From the NCBI RefSeq assembly GCF_907165205.1, contig NC_058194.1, positions 21,080,856 to 21,144,855 of the forward strand: a DNA stretch of 64,000 nucleotides, read 5' to 3'. Below are positions 46,612 through 58,467 of the stretch, in pieces. Both the position numbers and the translations under genes were made by a program. The notes under the pieces are model-generated. The model was not told where the DNA came from. It made no database searches and saw nothing but the letters and a program-made list of their open reading frames with translations. The stretch is from Coccinella septempunctata. Lineage: Eukaryota; Arthropoda; Insecta; Coleoptera; Coccinellidae. Position 1 is the first letter of the stretch; each line of letters opens with the position of its first letter.

Positions 46612-47532
46612 ATGGTCCGTAAATTGAAATATCATGAAAAGAAGCTTCTGAAGAAGGTTGATTTCATCGATTGGTCAGTAGATAACAATTTACACGAAGT
46701 CAAGATATTAAAGAGATATCATATCCAGAAACGGGAAGACTATACGACGTGAGTGTATTAAATGAAAATATTGAATAGAATATTTTAAATAGTTTCCATG
46801 AATGTTCTAACCGAGTCATTGTGTTTTCAGGTATAACAAGTTGGCTAGAAACATTCGGGACTTGGCAAGGAAGATCAAGGAAATGGATCCAAAAAGTCCA
46901 TTGCGTACAGAATGGAGCGCCAGCTTAATTGAAAAATTGTACGTTTATTATACATGAATTTCATATTTTCACTTTAAATTTTTCGTTTTGTCCAACAGAT
47001 ATGTTATGGGACTCATTCCAACCAGATGGGATTTAAGCTTGGCAGATAAAGTTACAGCATCTTGTTTTTGTCGGAGAAGGTTACCAGTTGTGATGGTGAG
47101 AAGTAAGTCCAGTTTAATCAATTTATAGTGTTTTTCACAAATTCTTCTTTTTTATGCTGTTATTTATGAAACTGAACCAAACATTTGTGAGCCAGATTTC
47201 AGCCCCTTGCAGAGCAAAACCTGTGTTTTTATTTCATTCGAAAAATTACTTTATAGGTAAAATGGCAGAGTCAATAAAGGGGGCAGTAAAATTGATTGAA
47301 CAGGGACATGTTAGAATAGGACCAGAACTAGTAAAAGATCCAGCTCTCTTAGTTACGAGAACACTAGAGGACTTCATTACTTGGGTTGATGAATCGAAGA
47401 TCAAAAAGCATATTGAGGAGTACAATGGATTGGTAAATTTCAAGAGTTTTTATATTTATCAATTGAATCTGCTAAAATCTGTACAAATTCTCTAATAACT
47501 TAATTTTTCAGAGAGATGACTTCGTTTTGTGA
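46612..47532 (+). CDS. IMP3: U3 small nucleolar ribonucleoprotein IMP3
   Basis: Five exons (46612-46748, 46831-46938, 46999-47102, 47257-47432, 47512-47532) with canonical donors and CAG/TAG acceptors join to 181 aa, close to the ~183 aa of yeast and human IMP3. It starts MVRKLKYHEKKLLKKVDFID, has the conserved YHIQKREDYTTYNKLARNIR and PLRTEWSASLIEKLY core, then GLIPTRWDLSLADKVTASCF and RRRLPVVMVR. An S4 RNA-binding domain follows at about residues 108-170 (IEQGHVRIGPELVKDPALLV), and it ends RDDFVL. IMP3 acts in the nucleolus in the small-subunit processome, bridging U3 snoRNA and pre-18S rRNA with MPP10 and IMP4. It is divergent from DCLK. This is not the unrelated IGF2BP3 protein that is also called IMP3. 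Confidence 0.96.
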
Positions 47533-47649
47533 ATTCCCTGATATTGGAGATATCTGCAAGTATACAACAAGTATAATTCATCAGAGAAGAAATACTTATA
47601 TTGAGGCTGTAAATATATGTACATTAGTTAGGTTTACTCTTTTTATAAC

Positions 47650-47655
47650 AATAAA
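47650..47655 (+). terminator. Polyadenylation signal of IMP3
   Basis: AATAAA about 120 bases after the IMP3 stop codon, the first canonical signal on this strand. Confidence 0.6.
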
Positions 47656-47659
47656 TGAA

Positions 47660-48596
47660 TTCTGATGAAGATAATTGTTTTGCTCTGTTATTATTACATA
47701 TAGATAGTTCTGAATCAACCCTTTATTATTATTAATTCCATAATTTGTTTACATCTAATAATCACTGCATATTGACGATTCTACGCCAAAACAACATAAA
47801 GGCCGTTAGGTAAATTTTACAGGAGACAAAAAAACAATTTTCTCTGAAATGCTGCTAGCATTTAAATGGACATTTTTGCCAGTTATTTCTTTTTATTTTG
47901 AGAAATTAATGAAAATTTTTCACACTTTTTATTTGTCCGTTATGTTGCCAGTTGATCAATTAAGATTTTGAAGATGAAAACAAACAGAATATTGCAAAGA
48001 TATTGAATATCCGAAAAAAAGGTGTATTCTTCTACTTATATTTCTAATATTTCACTAGGTGAACCTGCCGTGCTCTCCTTATGAGAGTTCACATGGAACT
48101 GGGTACTGGCGGTTTATACTGTTTATGCAAAAAACATCTAAATATCTATTCACTAAATTTTTTGCTGCTTATACTCTTTTCACCAGAGTACATGCGCTTG
48201 AAATTCTCTTTCAAGTGATACCAATATCCAATACGAATTTATGTCGTTTTGGCGTGAATCCGTCGAATTATATGCTCAGTAGTTTGTGTGTAAAAGATTT
48301 TCATCATAACCATCCTGAGCCTAAAACACTTCATATCTCACATTTATTTTATGGCAAAAACAAAAGGGGCAAGATTTTTCTATATTCTTTTATAAAGAAT
48401 AAGATTCTGCAAAAAATCTACAAGACCTTTAAATCTATCTCCAATAAGGTCAGATTAAGATTAAATTTCTGCATTCGATAAGGCCCCTGAAGACTAAGAA
48501 ACTTTCACATGAAACATATTTTGATACAGACTCCAGACTCTTCCTAAGGAATTGCTTCTGTGGATCTTTTAAAGTGAGTCATATCCTGTATAACTG
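47660..48596. other. Intergenic, no gene supported
   Basis: A 140-codon frame at 48059-48481 begins with a good ATG-like context only by chance as far as I can tell: no motif, no splice context and AT-driven composition (Lys, Phe, Ile, Asn rich). Left unannotated. Confidence 0.4.
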
Positions 48597-49080
48597 AATA
48601 ATCTAAAGAGGTGATTCAGAAAAGAACTCGAATATTTGTCTGCATTCCAAGAGAGGAACTCGATTGAAATTATAAGAGCTCAATAAAATAAAAATAAAAA
48701 ATTTGATGCTCTTTCTTTTTGAGGAAAACTGGAAAAATAGTAAAGATAATGAATGGTGAGCTTGTAATTGACTTTACGCACCTTTTAAGTGGTGCTGATA
48801 TGTGAATCCCAAGATAAAGCGGTGATTTGCCATCTATATACATTCCGCTTTACCCCCGAGTCTTCCTAACCGGATACCGGGGGGCTCATTACCATATTCG
48901 CAGAAAAGATTATAATCTCTGATTCTTGACTTATGTTGGTGGAGGTGGAGATCAGTTCGAATTGTGGATGCATTGCAAATGTGTATCACCCATTGAATCT
49001 TATTTATTCAATGGTATCACCATATTTCGGATTGTTGGTGGAGTTATCTTTTTGGTTACCGGTTTTGAACTCTCGACAAA
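48597..49080 (+). promoter_or_regulatory. Leader and promoter of duplicated gene, copy 1
   Basis: Aligns with 58025-58467 in the same orientation: GAATATTTGTCTGCATTCC, GAACTCGATTG, AAGCGGTG, GGTCTTCCTAACCGG-like and GATCAGTTCGAATTGTGGAT blocks are shared, with indels that do not keep any reading frame. Length-changing indels mark it as 5' UTR or promoter rather than coding. Confidence 0.6.
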
Positions 49081-49166
49081 ATGGATCTACTACCCCCTGA
49101 AGAGATTATATGGAGGTATTTGTATGATAAAATTAAGAGATCGAAAGGCAAAACATCCACGACAAG
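49081..49166 (+). CDS. First coding exon of a tandemly duplicated gene, copy 1
   Basis: ATG 49081 in a CAAAATGG context, with an in-frame TGA a few codons upstream, opens 28 codons plus two bases ending at a GTAAGT donor after 49166. It reads MDLLPPEEIIWRYLYDKIKR and ends SKGKTSTT. Copy 2 at 58468-58550 preserves the ATG, the upstream stop, the frame and the donor. Between the copies the exon has one in-frame 3-base indel and a handful of substitutions, most of them amino-acid changing, whereas the leader has frame-breaking indels. I do not recognise the protein. A phase-compatible second exon candidate starts at 51097 (S/EDKRDKNYKKMKRKK..., then DMFIASLSHQQKVFPWLVKW). Confidence 0.55.
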
Positions 49167-49770
49167 GTAAGTTTTTTGAACAACTCATATCGGAAAAATT
49201 TGTCGATAGGTTTAAATGGATTATTTATATCCAAAATAAATAGTAAAACTGATTATTCTGATAATTTAATGTTTTAAATGTGGGATAAAATTTTTGTTAA
49301 AATAGCCTATAAGTGAATGTCTCTTATCATATTAACGCCAATAATGGAACTACTGGAATCGAGTATAAAGAAAAATTATAACCCTCCTGAAGCTTTCGTG
49401 TTGAAACATGTCTGATTTTCACCTCTACTTTAGGGTAAAAATTAAGCAGCATTTATTTTATGCCCAACCCTGTAGATAACTATGGCGTTGGTAGTCCAGA
49501 TAAGATAAAGTGACCACCAATAAACAATGTATAATACTCTAGCTACCTGCACACCTCCACGCCCGACAGATTACATAAAATTAAGCGGATATCTTCTTTT
49601 CACTTAACCGAAACAATACTGCCATGTAACGGAAATGCCCCCTCTAGTACGTTTTCGATATCAACAAAGCGAACTAGACGGAGGATTCACAGAAAAACAG
49701 TGCTTTTTTCGGTTTTGACCTTCTAAGACCTCCAGAATCTGAGTTCGTAAAGTGAATCCCCTTTTTCAAG

Positions 49771-50039
49771 ATGCATCAAACCGAAAATAAAATCGGACAT
49801 GCGGGAATAAACCGCAACACGACTCCGGACGTCTCCCTTCTTATCAAAAGGATAAATTTGCGACAAACTTACAAAGCGGAAGATTGTGACAAGTGCAATT
49901 TTCGGAGATCGTACGCTTTTCGGAGAAAAACGCGGCCTTCGTTTCAGGCAACACGGAAAAGGGCTAAAGTTGCCAGAAAGAATTTCGAAGAGTGCATCGA
50001 GCGGTGTGGAATTGTGGAAATCGATAACAAGACCAATAG
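49771..50039 (+). CDS. Unidentified basic, cysteine-containing exon candidate
   Basis: From ATG 49771 a GC-richer block reads MHQTENKIGHAGINRNTTPD, then DCDKCNFRRSYAFRRKTRP, RKRAKVARKNFEECIERCG and ends DNKTNR at a possible donor (GTATCT) in phase 2. The product is strongly basic with CDKC and CIERC cysteines, suggestive of a nuclear protein but no more. The ATG also follows a good acceptor (CCCTTTTTCAAG), though entry from the exon at 49081 in its phase meets a stop after about 12 codons. It joins in phase to 50970-51237. Confidence 0.4.
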
Positions 50040-50209
50040 GTATCTATTTGGTTCAATTTTTTTTCTGACATTCTTCTTTTTATAGTCTAGAAAATAGGGG
50101 TAGAATAAACCCATATTTCAAATTAACGATACTTTTCCTATCACCTACCGTATCAAAAATTGGAATAAAGGTTTTTTTTCATGGAACCGATCAACACTTT
50201 GCAGCTGGA

Positions 50210-50478
50210 TTTTTCGATATCTTTGTGTAGTTTAGTCTGACGTAAAAATGGATTAGAATACGGTAGCAATAACATATAACTTTGATCACGAACATTTTAC
50301 AATCACTTTCAATAGTGTGTCTCAAATCTTCTACACTGTTCACCTCTTTCAAGAGTTTTTTCAAATGATCCCCAAATAATATTGGTTGATTCTTGGCTTT
50401 TTCTAGAATTTGCAACTCGCTTTTTGCCTTTCGAAATGTCTTTGGAAAATTATAGGAACTACCCCTGCTTATTTTCAT
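50210..50478 (-). CDS. Unidentified exon candidate on the opposite strand
   Basis: Minus-strand ATG 50478, with an in-frame TAA shortly upstream, opens MKISRGSSYNFPKTFRKAKS, then ELQILEKAKNQPILFGDHLK and KLLKEVNSVEDLRHTIESD. Charge pattern and codon usage look coding to about 50290, after which it turns AT-rich. Possible donors are GTGAAC after KLLKE or GTTATA after FVIK. Amphipathic and helical; no family recognised. It is convergent with 49771-50039. Confidence 0.3.
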
Positions 50479-50969
50479 CGAGGAATCATCTCCCCCTTAT
50501 TCCTTCGCTTTTGTTTACAGACACTCTGTATACATACGCGATTCTTGGTCCTTGTTTTTGAAGAATATTTTTACTCTACTTAGTCTACTTATAAAATTAT
50601 GCTAGTCCCTTCTAGGCGCTTCTAATAAAAAATATGTCCAACACATAATACGTTCATATCCAAAAATAGCCCATTAGAATTCAAAGCCTAACAAAGTTCC
50701 CGGAATTCGATCCATACACACAAACCCCCTCAACCTTATCGCGATCGTTAATTCTTTAGCTACGGCCACATCAGTTTTCCACTCACAACAAAACAGAAAA
50801 AAACAATTTCACGAAATTGAATACAGTTTGTTCAAGAAGGATGCTGTGTAGTATGATGAGATATTTGATCGAAAAAATTACAAAGCAGTTCAGCAATCTC
50901 CGAAAATTAATGTAATTTTCCATTCCTCCAAGCATTTGTTTGTATTATATCGTTTTCTCTGATCTTGAG

Positions 50970-51237
50970 GCCGAAATCTTTGGAGTGTGTCGAAGACAGG
51001 AAGGCATCTCTGAAATCAGACATGTGGAAAGAACTAATTATGAATAAATACTGGTGGTATCGGTATTGCCCAATTCATGGATTATTGTTATTGCAGCGAG
51101 GACAAACGGGACAAAAATTACAAGAAAATGAAAAGGAAGAAAATAAGGGACATGTTCATTGCCTCGCTGTCCCATCAACAGAAAGTGTTTCCTTGGTTAG
51201 TCAAGTGGAAAAACAAAAAAGTTCATCCGGCAAGGAG
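50970..51237 (+). CDS. Unidentified exon candidate between 49.8 kb exon and 51.2 kb donor
   Basis: A pyrimidine-rich acceptor (CGTTTTCTCTGATCTTGAG) precedes 50970, and a GAG/GTGAGT donor follows 51237. Entered in phase 2 it reads (R)PKSLECVEDRKASLKSDMWK, then NKYWWYRYCPIHG and ends SSSGKE, joining in frame after 50039. A second acceptor (TTGTTATTGCAG) at 51096 would instead give a lysine-rich reading from 51097 that joins in phase to the duplicated first exon at 49081-49166. The shared donor supports an exon here; which reading is used is unresolved. Confidence 0.4.
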
Positions 51238-51524
51238 GTGAGTGTTAACATGTAGTGAATTTTTTGAAATATAGAGGAGATTTGAATATTTTTATTATTG
51301 TATGAGAACATTATGTTTTATTTGGAGATGCCTGCCTGTTATTTCATTTATTACTTAATGTTCGAATCAGTTGATGTTTAAAAGATCTCGTTAACGACGA
51401 GGTAAAAGAGTTCGTTGTTTGGTAGCAGATTAAATTAAAACGTTGCACTTCGAAGGGACACGTAAAATATGAAGATTATGAGAAATGCCCTAAACACAGT
51501 CGTTTTGATGAGTGTATACCTATA

Positions 51525-52244
51525 TACAGAGGGTGAGTCTTCGACTCGTACAAATATTTTAACAGTAGATTATTGACGTCAAGAGATATTCTTTTTCCCT
51601 TACCATTTTTTCCGAATCAGCTCGGTTTATAAGATACAGGCTGGGGAAAAATCATAAAAAAATGGTATTTTACTTCTATCTTAAGAACGGTTTTATAGAA
51701 TGAAATGATTATCGGAATATACTTTTTCATTTATTTGATTAATCTTTTTCGAACGCAAAATATCACCCATACGATTTCCAGCTTTCTCATTAGGACCATT
51801 TATGTACCATAAAAATTTCCAAAGTTCAAAGAATCCAACTCGTGAAAATAAGTTGAACGCTATCTAATGAATATTTGAACATTTTGCAAAATAATAGTAT
51901 TCTTCATGTTTTCTCGTATATTGCCCCGCTTTCGAGTAATTTGATCTTAAAGAAATATAAAATATAAATAAAAGATATTCAGAAAATTGGGTACAATGGC
52001 TGAATGCAACCCTGCTTAAAAGATCCTCAGATGTGTAGTGTCATAGATTGCTATTTTGTTGTTCTGCTTATTATTCTGAAGGGAATTTTTTTTATCCAGG
52101 GGTGGTATAGTTCATTATGAAAACTTAAAATGGCTATTGCTTTTTATCAGGGCCGAATCGAAAAAAATGGTATACGAAAAAAGTGTTTCTTTTGACTTCA
52201 AGAATCTAGTGTTAAAATATTTGTATGAGTCAAAGACTCTCGCT
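51525..52244 (+). mobile_element. ~700-bp long-TIR element, copy 1
   Basis: Left arm GGGTGAGTCTTCGACTCGTA and right arm TATGAGTCAAAGACTC are inverted, the pairing continuing through ATATTTTAACAGTAGATTNTTGA and AAAGAGACAC-like sequence. A second copy in the opposite orientation is at 56543-57234. No coding capacity. Confidence 0.8.
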
Positions 52245-54664
52245 GCATAATATACGCGTTTTTGGATATTTTTCAACGCTAGATATGAATAATTCGTATT
52301 TTAGTTCATCGTTGCAATGGAGGATGGCTGCATGGTACTCAACTTGGATGGAAAAACCGTTGTTGTTTACGTTTTTTCCAGAAATACACCTGTCCAAGCA
52401 TTTTTTGGAAATAATTGTACACGGAAATTTTACTACACAGTCTTCACTCACACTGTATAAGAAAAAAGTCACTTCTGACGTTAATGTAATTCTCTTTGCT
52501 CTTTGAATACATTCGGCGTGAGTCATCAAAGTAGCGCGTTCCGTGCGAGCGATTTTCCCGGTTCAAAATCGGCGGAAATGATGCCTAGGGCTTTATACAC
52601 AGCTGAAGAGTTACCATTGTTAGGGCCGTTCGAAACATCGTGAATGAATTGATGTAATTGCTCAATTCTTGGTGAATACCACTTTCCATCAGATTATATG
52701 AAGTACATTTTGTATTTTTTGTGAATTCACATACTACCTATGGATCATTCATTATCTAGATATACTTATTCATTAGTCACATCACTGGAAAGAATTCTGT
52801 TACATGGCTTCTACCTTCTTTGTGGTTAAGAACGGAAATTGTTCTGGATCACTTTCGGTTTATATCACATCTAATATACAATTTTTTATTAATCAATTCT
52901 GCATCTCAACTAAATTATTTAAATATTTATTGTCTGTCCGCAAATGTGTCTGTTTCAGGCTTATACTTACTGTTTTTTGAACTCGAACTTTTTTATAACT
53001 GTGGTGTATTTGTTTGGAACTAGCCAACTTCAGATCTTTCGAAAAATTCCGGAATTTTTACTACCTTACTACCTTACATCTTCCTTCAGTTCCTGTCATC
53101 TACCTGCCTCTCAGTCGGTCTGAAACCCTGGTACAATATTTTGGGAGTTCCAAAGATCAAATAAATTTTCCTCACTTACCTTTTAACTCATAGCGTTATG
53201 TAATACTAAAAAGACTATCACTGTAGGAAAAATTCCTTATTATTTCAGAGAGTATTATTATCCTCTCATCCCATTATTATAATGTATAAAATAATATAAA
53301 TATGTATGATTGCTTCATCTCGAATATCGCTAAAGTTTGCGAAGAAACACGAAGGTATTTTGTAGAAAACTTCATAACTTCACGAAAAACTATTTTATTA
53401 TCGTAAGAAATAAAGAAGCGATGAGAAAAATTTTGGTGATTTCTATGACTGAATTTGATATTCGGTATGGATATGTAAATCGAAACACCCTTTAAGAATA
53501 CTAATAAAGAATGAGGATTGTCATTTAAGAAATGATCGATGACGTCATTTATCTTTTTTGGGACACGCTCTATATTTTCTCACATCTGGAAGAGCGCAAT
53601 TTGATATACTAATCAATCTGTCGGAGCATATTAAAGAAAAACTGTTTTTGGTTAACTCGATTCATTAAGCTAAGTTGAAAACGTTTTGTTTTATGGTTAT
53701 GGATATTACGAATTTGACATCTTTCTCATATTTGCTTGTATTGAGGCCTTGTTTGTCTATGCTTTGCGAGTATGGACCGGAAATCTTGATAAAACGGGGA
53801 TACGGGGAACTCCCTATCTTGACTCAACTGCAGCGATTAGCGATCGAGGTCGTATGAAATTTCATAGAGGCATAAGATAAGATGTGCAGATATGAGAATT
53901 TTTTATCAATAGGAACGACGAAATTTAATGTGATTAGGTATAAGTTTTTTTTTTGGTCGAGCCCTTGATCATAACGTTTGGTGAAATCAAAAATTTCTCA
54001 TGAAGAAATTGGGAAATAAGTAAACATAAAACTATAGGGGCCATATTTTTTGGATTTTATTAACTGTTGTAGTTGGATGAAGGTGAAAATTAACTGCGTG
54101 CTATAAGTAGGGTTTTTACTCTTGTTGTGATCAAAATACTTCAGGAGGAACCAACATAAAGCGTTTTGAATAACAACTCACTTGTAATTATTTATAGAAT
54201 TTTTCGTTTCATGAAGACTATTGCACCAACTTATTAGTTCATGAATGATAAGTTAAAAGCTAGCTGACCCTGCTGACCTGATTTTCAAATACTCCAATTT
54301 GTTCTTTTTTGTGTTCATCATTTTAACTGTACTCTCAAGTACATGGAGAGGTGCTTTCATTTGTCAAATTCAATAGGTATTGTTCACTAAAGCTCGGCTG
54401 AGAATTCCTAATGATTAAGATATATACGTGTTGTCTTCAATTCGAAGTGAAATTCATACTTCATACAAATAGTTCTTTTCTTGATTATCACTATTAAAAA
54501 ACGGTTAATCGAAGTGATTTCGGAACTCGAAATATTTATTTTTAAAATATATATCGATTAATTATTATCTTCCATCGTGGTTAAATCTATACTGAATAGA
54601 ACAAAAAAAGGAAATAATATCTACAAAAGGTTGTATCCCATAAGAGAACGAATTTTCGATCCAT
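52245..54664. other. AT-rich, no gene supported
   Basis: Two overlapping plus frames near 53675-53880 share a slightly GC-richer block, but neither has a motif or splice context. Nothing else seen. Confidence 0.4.
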
Positions 54665-54732
54665 AGGTAATCTTGAGATTACTTCTCAAGATTACTACTC
54701 AAGATTACTTCTCAAGATTAGGGTAATCCTTA
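54665..54732. repeat. Short minisatellite, CTCAAGATTACT units
   Basis: About four tandem 15-18 base units of (T/A)CTCAAGATTACT, flanked by inverted GGTAATCTTGAG. Confidence 0.8.
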
Positions 54733-55969
54733 AAATATTTCCCAGTAGTAGATTTCAGCAGAATTTGTTGGATATTTTGGAAAAGCTATTAATAGCTCAA
54801 CATTGATATCACTATAATAATGAAATGGCAGGATAACATCTTAGCAAAGATAAGACCAGGTGAAATTCTGTTGAACTTACTCATCTCCAGTTGAACAATC
54901 ATTTTATGATCTCTTGTCATGGTATAGTATAAAATAGAGCTAATTAAACTACATATTTTGCGATACCACAATATACACTTCCACATAACCTTTGTGTTTC
55001 TTCCAGAGAAGTGTTTGTGAATACATAAGTATACATATATGAGAAATATTATTTTATTTTTTGAAAGAACTTTCAATAACAGAAACAAAGTGTTGCTATG
55101 AAAATTCTCTCGAGGTGAGTATCTCAGTAGCTTGTAGTTTTTTCCATTGGTTTCTGAATATGAATTATTGAAGATGCGATAAAAAATACGAAGAATCCAT
55201 TAGATTGGTCGTTAAGTAGAGTAATATCAATTCTCGTTCATCTTGTTTTTGATTTGATTTGAATTCCGTTATCAAGTGATGTTTAGTTCATTAGTCCTTT
55301 GTCATATTTTCAAATGGCAAATATAAAATAAGAATGCTTCCATAATACCTATATTCAATGTCCATCTTTGAAATGATCCCAGAAATATAATCACATGCAA
55401 GGAAGAATTACTCATATCTATCTTTATTGGGCTTTTCACCAGAAGTTATTTCTTCTTTCTTTGGGTGAAGTGGGAAACACCTTCTAACATTCTGAATATA
55501 ATCCATATAAACCGTGTGAACTAGTGGTGTGGCCATCAATCAATTCAGTGACAAGGATAAAATATTGATATATCTCGTGAAAACTATATGTCGAGCAGCA
55601 TTCACCAAGTACCTTATATCGTTTTCATTCACAAAGTGCTTAGTAGAATTCTAGAATATGTGGAAAATTGTGACTTCAAAATATTAGATATAAGTTCAAC
55701 TGATAATCAAAAGGTAACCGAATTATTTTTGAAGATCGGCATAAGATAACGACCTTGCTAAAACTATAATTATTCCATTATTTGCTTGCAGATTTTAGTT
55801 TACAGATTGATTCAAAAGTTAGTTAGTAAAAAGTAAGTAATGCGTCCTTTTTTTAAACCTCCAAAATAAATATTGAATGAGGAAATCCATTCTGAATAAT
55901 TATCAGAAACTGCCAAGATTTAGCTAAAATTTAACATTAAAAACAATGTAGGTATGTTATAATTCAATA
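54733..55969. other. Intergenic, no gene seen
   Basis: AT-rich, no exon or repeat recognised. Confidence 0.4.
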
Positions 55970-56200
55970 GGGATTAAGAATGGAGTGCCAATCAGCAAAT
56001 CTCAGCTAATGCCAACGTTTTACAAGTATATTTTTGCTTCTTTAGGACAAAGCTAAACTATGCTTTCTACGATGTGTTCAAAAATTGCTCAAAAACACCT
56101 CATAGCTCATGTTGGCTTGGCTCTGAAGAAGATGAAATATATTTGCGAAACGTTGGCATTAGCTGAGATTTGCTGATTCTCACCTTCCTAATTCTCATTA
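55970..56200. repeat. Inverted repeat with a CTGAAGA...CGAAACG core
   Basis: ATCAGCAAATCTCAGCTAAT and GCCAACGTTT near 55993-56023 are inverted at about 56145-56178. The right arm contains CTGAAGA followed 17 bases later by GCGAAACGTTGGC (56122-56156). Confidence 0.65.
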
Positions 56201-56542
56201 ACTTATACCAACCGTACAGTAAGTTGAGAGGAAGAGACTTTTTGAGTTTTGATATTAAGAACAATCATCCGTTTTTTTCCATAACTGGACTTTAATTCTG
56301 TTTCAACGACTACCAAATATCTGACGTAAAGGATTCTGAAACTAGGACACTGCGGGGCGTATACACGAATAGATGAGCAGGACATCGAAGCTTCAGTTCT
56401 AGTTCGGAAAGTTTGCTGTCAATGTGCAGGACTTAACCGATTATGAAACAGTGGTTACATTAGATTTTCGTGAAGTGAGAGAATTTCACTCATTTATGCT
56501 TTGAATAGAAATTTCATAATTTTCGATTTTTAATTTAAATAA

Positions 56543-57234
56543 AGGGTGTGAGTCTTTGACTTGTACAAATATTTTAACAATAGATTCTTGAGGTCAAAAG
56601 ACACTCTTTTTTTCTAAACCGTTTTTTCCGATTTGGCCCTGATAAAAAGATATAGCCATTTATAGTTTTCATAATGAGCTGCGCCATCCCTGGAAAACAA
56701 AATTACCCTCAGAATAACTATAGCTAAATCTATGACATTACACATCTGTGGATCATTTAAACAGAGTTGCATTCAGCCAAAGTACCCAATTTTACGAATG
56801 TCACAGTTATGACACAGTTATGAATATCAAATTATTCAAATTATGGGAGAAAATATGAAGAATACTTTCATTTCACAAAACGTTCAAATATTCATTAGAT
56901 AGTGTCCAACTTGGTTTCAAAACTTGGGTTCTTTGAAGTTTTGGTAATTTTATGGTACTTAATGGTCATAATGAGAAAACTGGAAGACGTGGGTGATATA
57001 TTGTGTTCGAAAAAGCTCCATAAAATAAATGAAAAACTATATCCCGAAATTCATTTCAGTCGATAAAACCGTTTGTGAGATAGAACTAAAAATAAATATT
57101 TTTTATGGTTTTTCAACAGCTTGTATCTTTTAAACCGAGCAAATTCGGAAAAAAAGGTAAAGGAAGAAAGTGTTTCTTTTGACCTCAAGAATCTACTGTT
57201 AAAATATATTTACGAGTCAAAGACTCAACCCTGT
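56543..57234 (-). mobile_element. ~690-bp long-TIR element, copy 2 (inverted)
   Basis: Same family as 51525-52244 but reversed: GGTGTGAGTCTTTGACTTGT at the left and ACGAGTCAAAGACTCAACCC at the right. The interior GATATAGCCATTT/TTTCATAATGAG block is the reverse complement of the copy-1 block near 52110-52150. Confidence 0.8.
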
Positions 57235-58024
57235 ATATTTCCTAGATCAAATTTATGAAAATTATCAAGTAAACCAACAAACTTCTGTTAGATATCTCAT
57301 TGAATAGTATATTCTTTTTTTAGATCTGGGAGCCTGAAAATTTTATACTGAATATTCATTGAAAAGTTCTACAAGTGCCTAAGTACCTACTTAGTAGTCA
57401 TTCTGAAGCTTGTAGCTTTTCGAGTAAAGGCTTTAATTTCTGACAAGGATCTACCTAAAAACTTTGTCAATTATTCGATAATATTCCCAGATAAAATATA
57501 ACTTTACTCATTTTTCAGAGGATAAAAACGAGTCTCAAGAAATCATTTATCATTTATCCGATACTTTTTTCAACTGGGATTAATGCTGATCCAATTTATG
57601 GAAGAACAAATCTGAAAAGAACATTTGCGGTGGTATATAGATACACTTTTCAAGAATACTCCTAAAAGTTAGGATTGCCGTTAAAAAAATTATATCGATG
57701 ACAGCATTTTGGACCCTCTCTATAACATATTCTTACATCAGAAAGATCGCAATTTAAAATCGATCAACCCGAGCGAAAAAACTGCCTTTGATTTACTGAA
57801 TACATTCCAGGTTGAACTGGCATTGTATGATAATAATAATGGCTATTTTAATAATTGAAAAACCTAGTTATGGATGAACGCAGAGTGATCATGGCAAAAT
57901 TTAACTGGTTTAGAATATGTTATATGGACTAGAATTATTAACGGATGGTCAAACAGCGAAATTATTATTTTTATTATAATTTCGATTCCGAAGACCTTGA
58001 GGTAGTATATAATATATAACTGCA
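57235..58024. other. Intergenic, no gene seen
   Basis: AT-rich; frames here lack motifs. Confidence 0.4.
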
Positions 58025-58467
58025 AGACCTGATGAGTTGATTCAGGAAAAGATAACCTCGAATATTTGTCTGCATTCCCAGAGAAGAACTCGATTGGAAT
58101 AAACTCACAAGAGCTCGATAAAAACGACAAATTTGAAGCTAGTTCTTCGTGAAGAATCCTCAAAATAGTGAAGATTTGATGCGAAAGACGCACTTAACAA
58201 ATAGTGAGCTTATAAATAGATTTATTCGGAACAGGTTCCCTATTGCGTGATACTGATAATATGTAAATCCCAAGAAAGCGGTGTTTTCCCATCTACACCT
58301 TCCTCTCGGGTCTTCCTAACCGGCTCATATGGATAATATTCGCGGTTTATGTCGTTATCATTTGTTGGTGAAGATCAGTTCGAACTGTGGATGCACTCCA
58401 AATGCATCACCATATTTTGGAGTGTTGGTGAAGTTATCTTTTTGGATAGTGCTTTTGAATCTACAAA
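58025..58467 (+). promoter_or_regulatory. Leader and promoter of duplicated gene, copy 2
   Basis: Counterpart of 48597-49080. It lacks several short segments present there (for example about 30 bases after AAATGCATC) and carries its own indels. Confidence 0.55.

Noticed and set aside
48059..48481. 140-codon open frame
   Set aside because: No motif, splice context or composition shift; residue usage follows AT content.
48926..49243. Longer frame over the duplicated first exon (DQFELWMHCK...)
   Set aside because: It does not start with ATG, and comparison with 58349-58564 shows frame-breaking differences in the leader; the conserved coding frame is the short one from ATG 49081.
52225..52529. 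Overlapping frames on both strands
   Set aside because: They begin inside the right arm of the long-TIR element and have no motif.
53675..53880. Two overlapping ~60-codon frames
   Set aside because: Both frames are open in the same short block, neither shows a domain or a splice-supported boundary.
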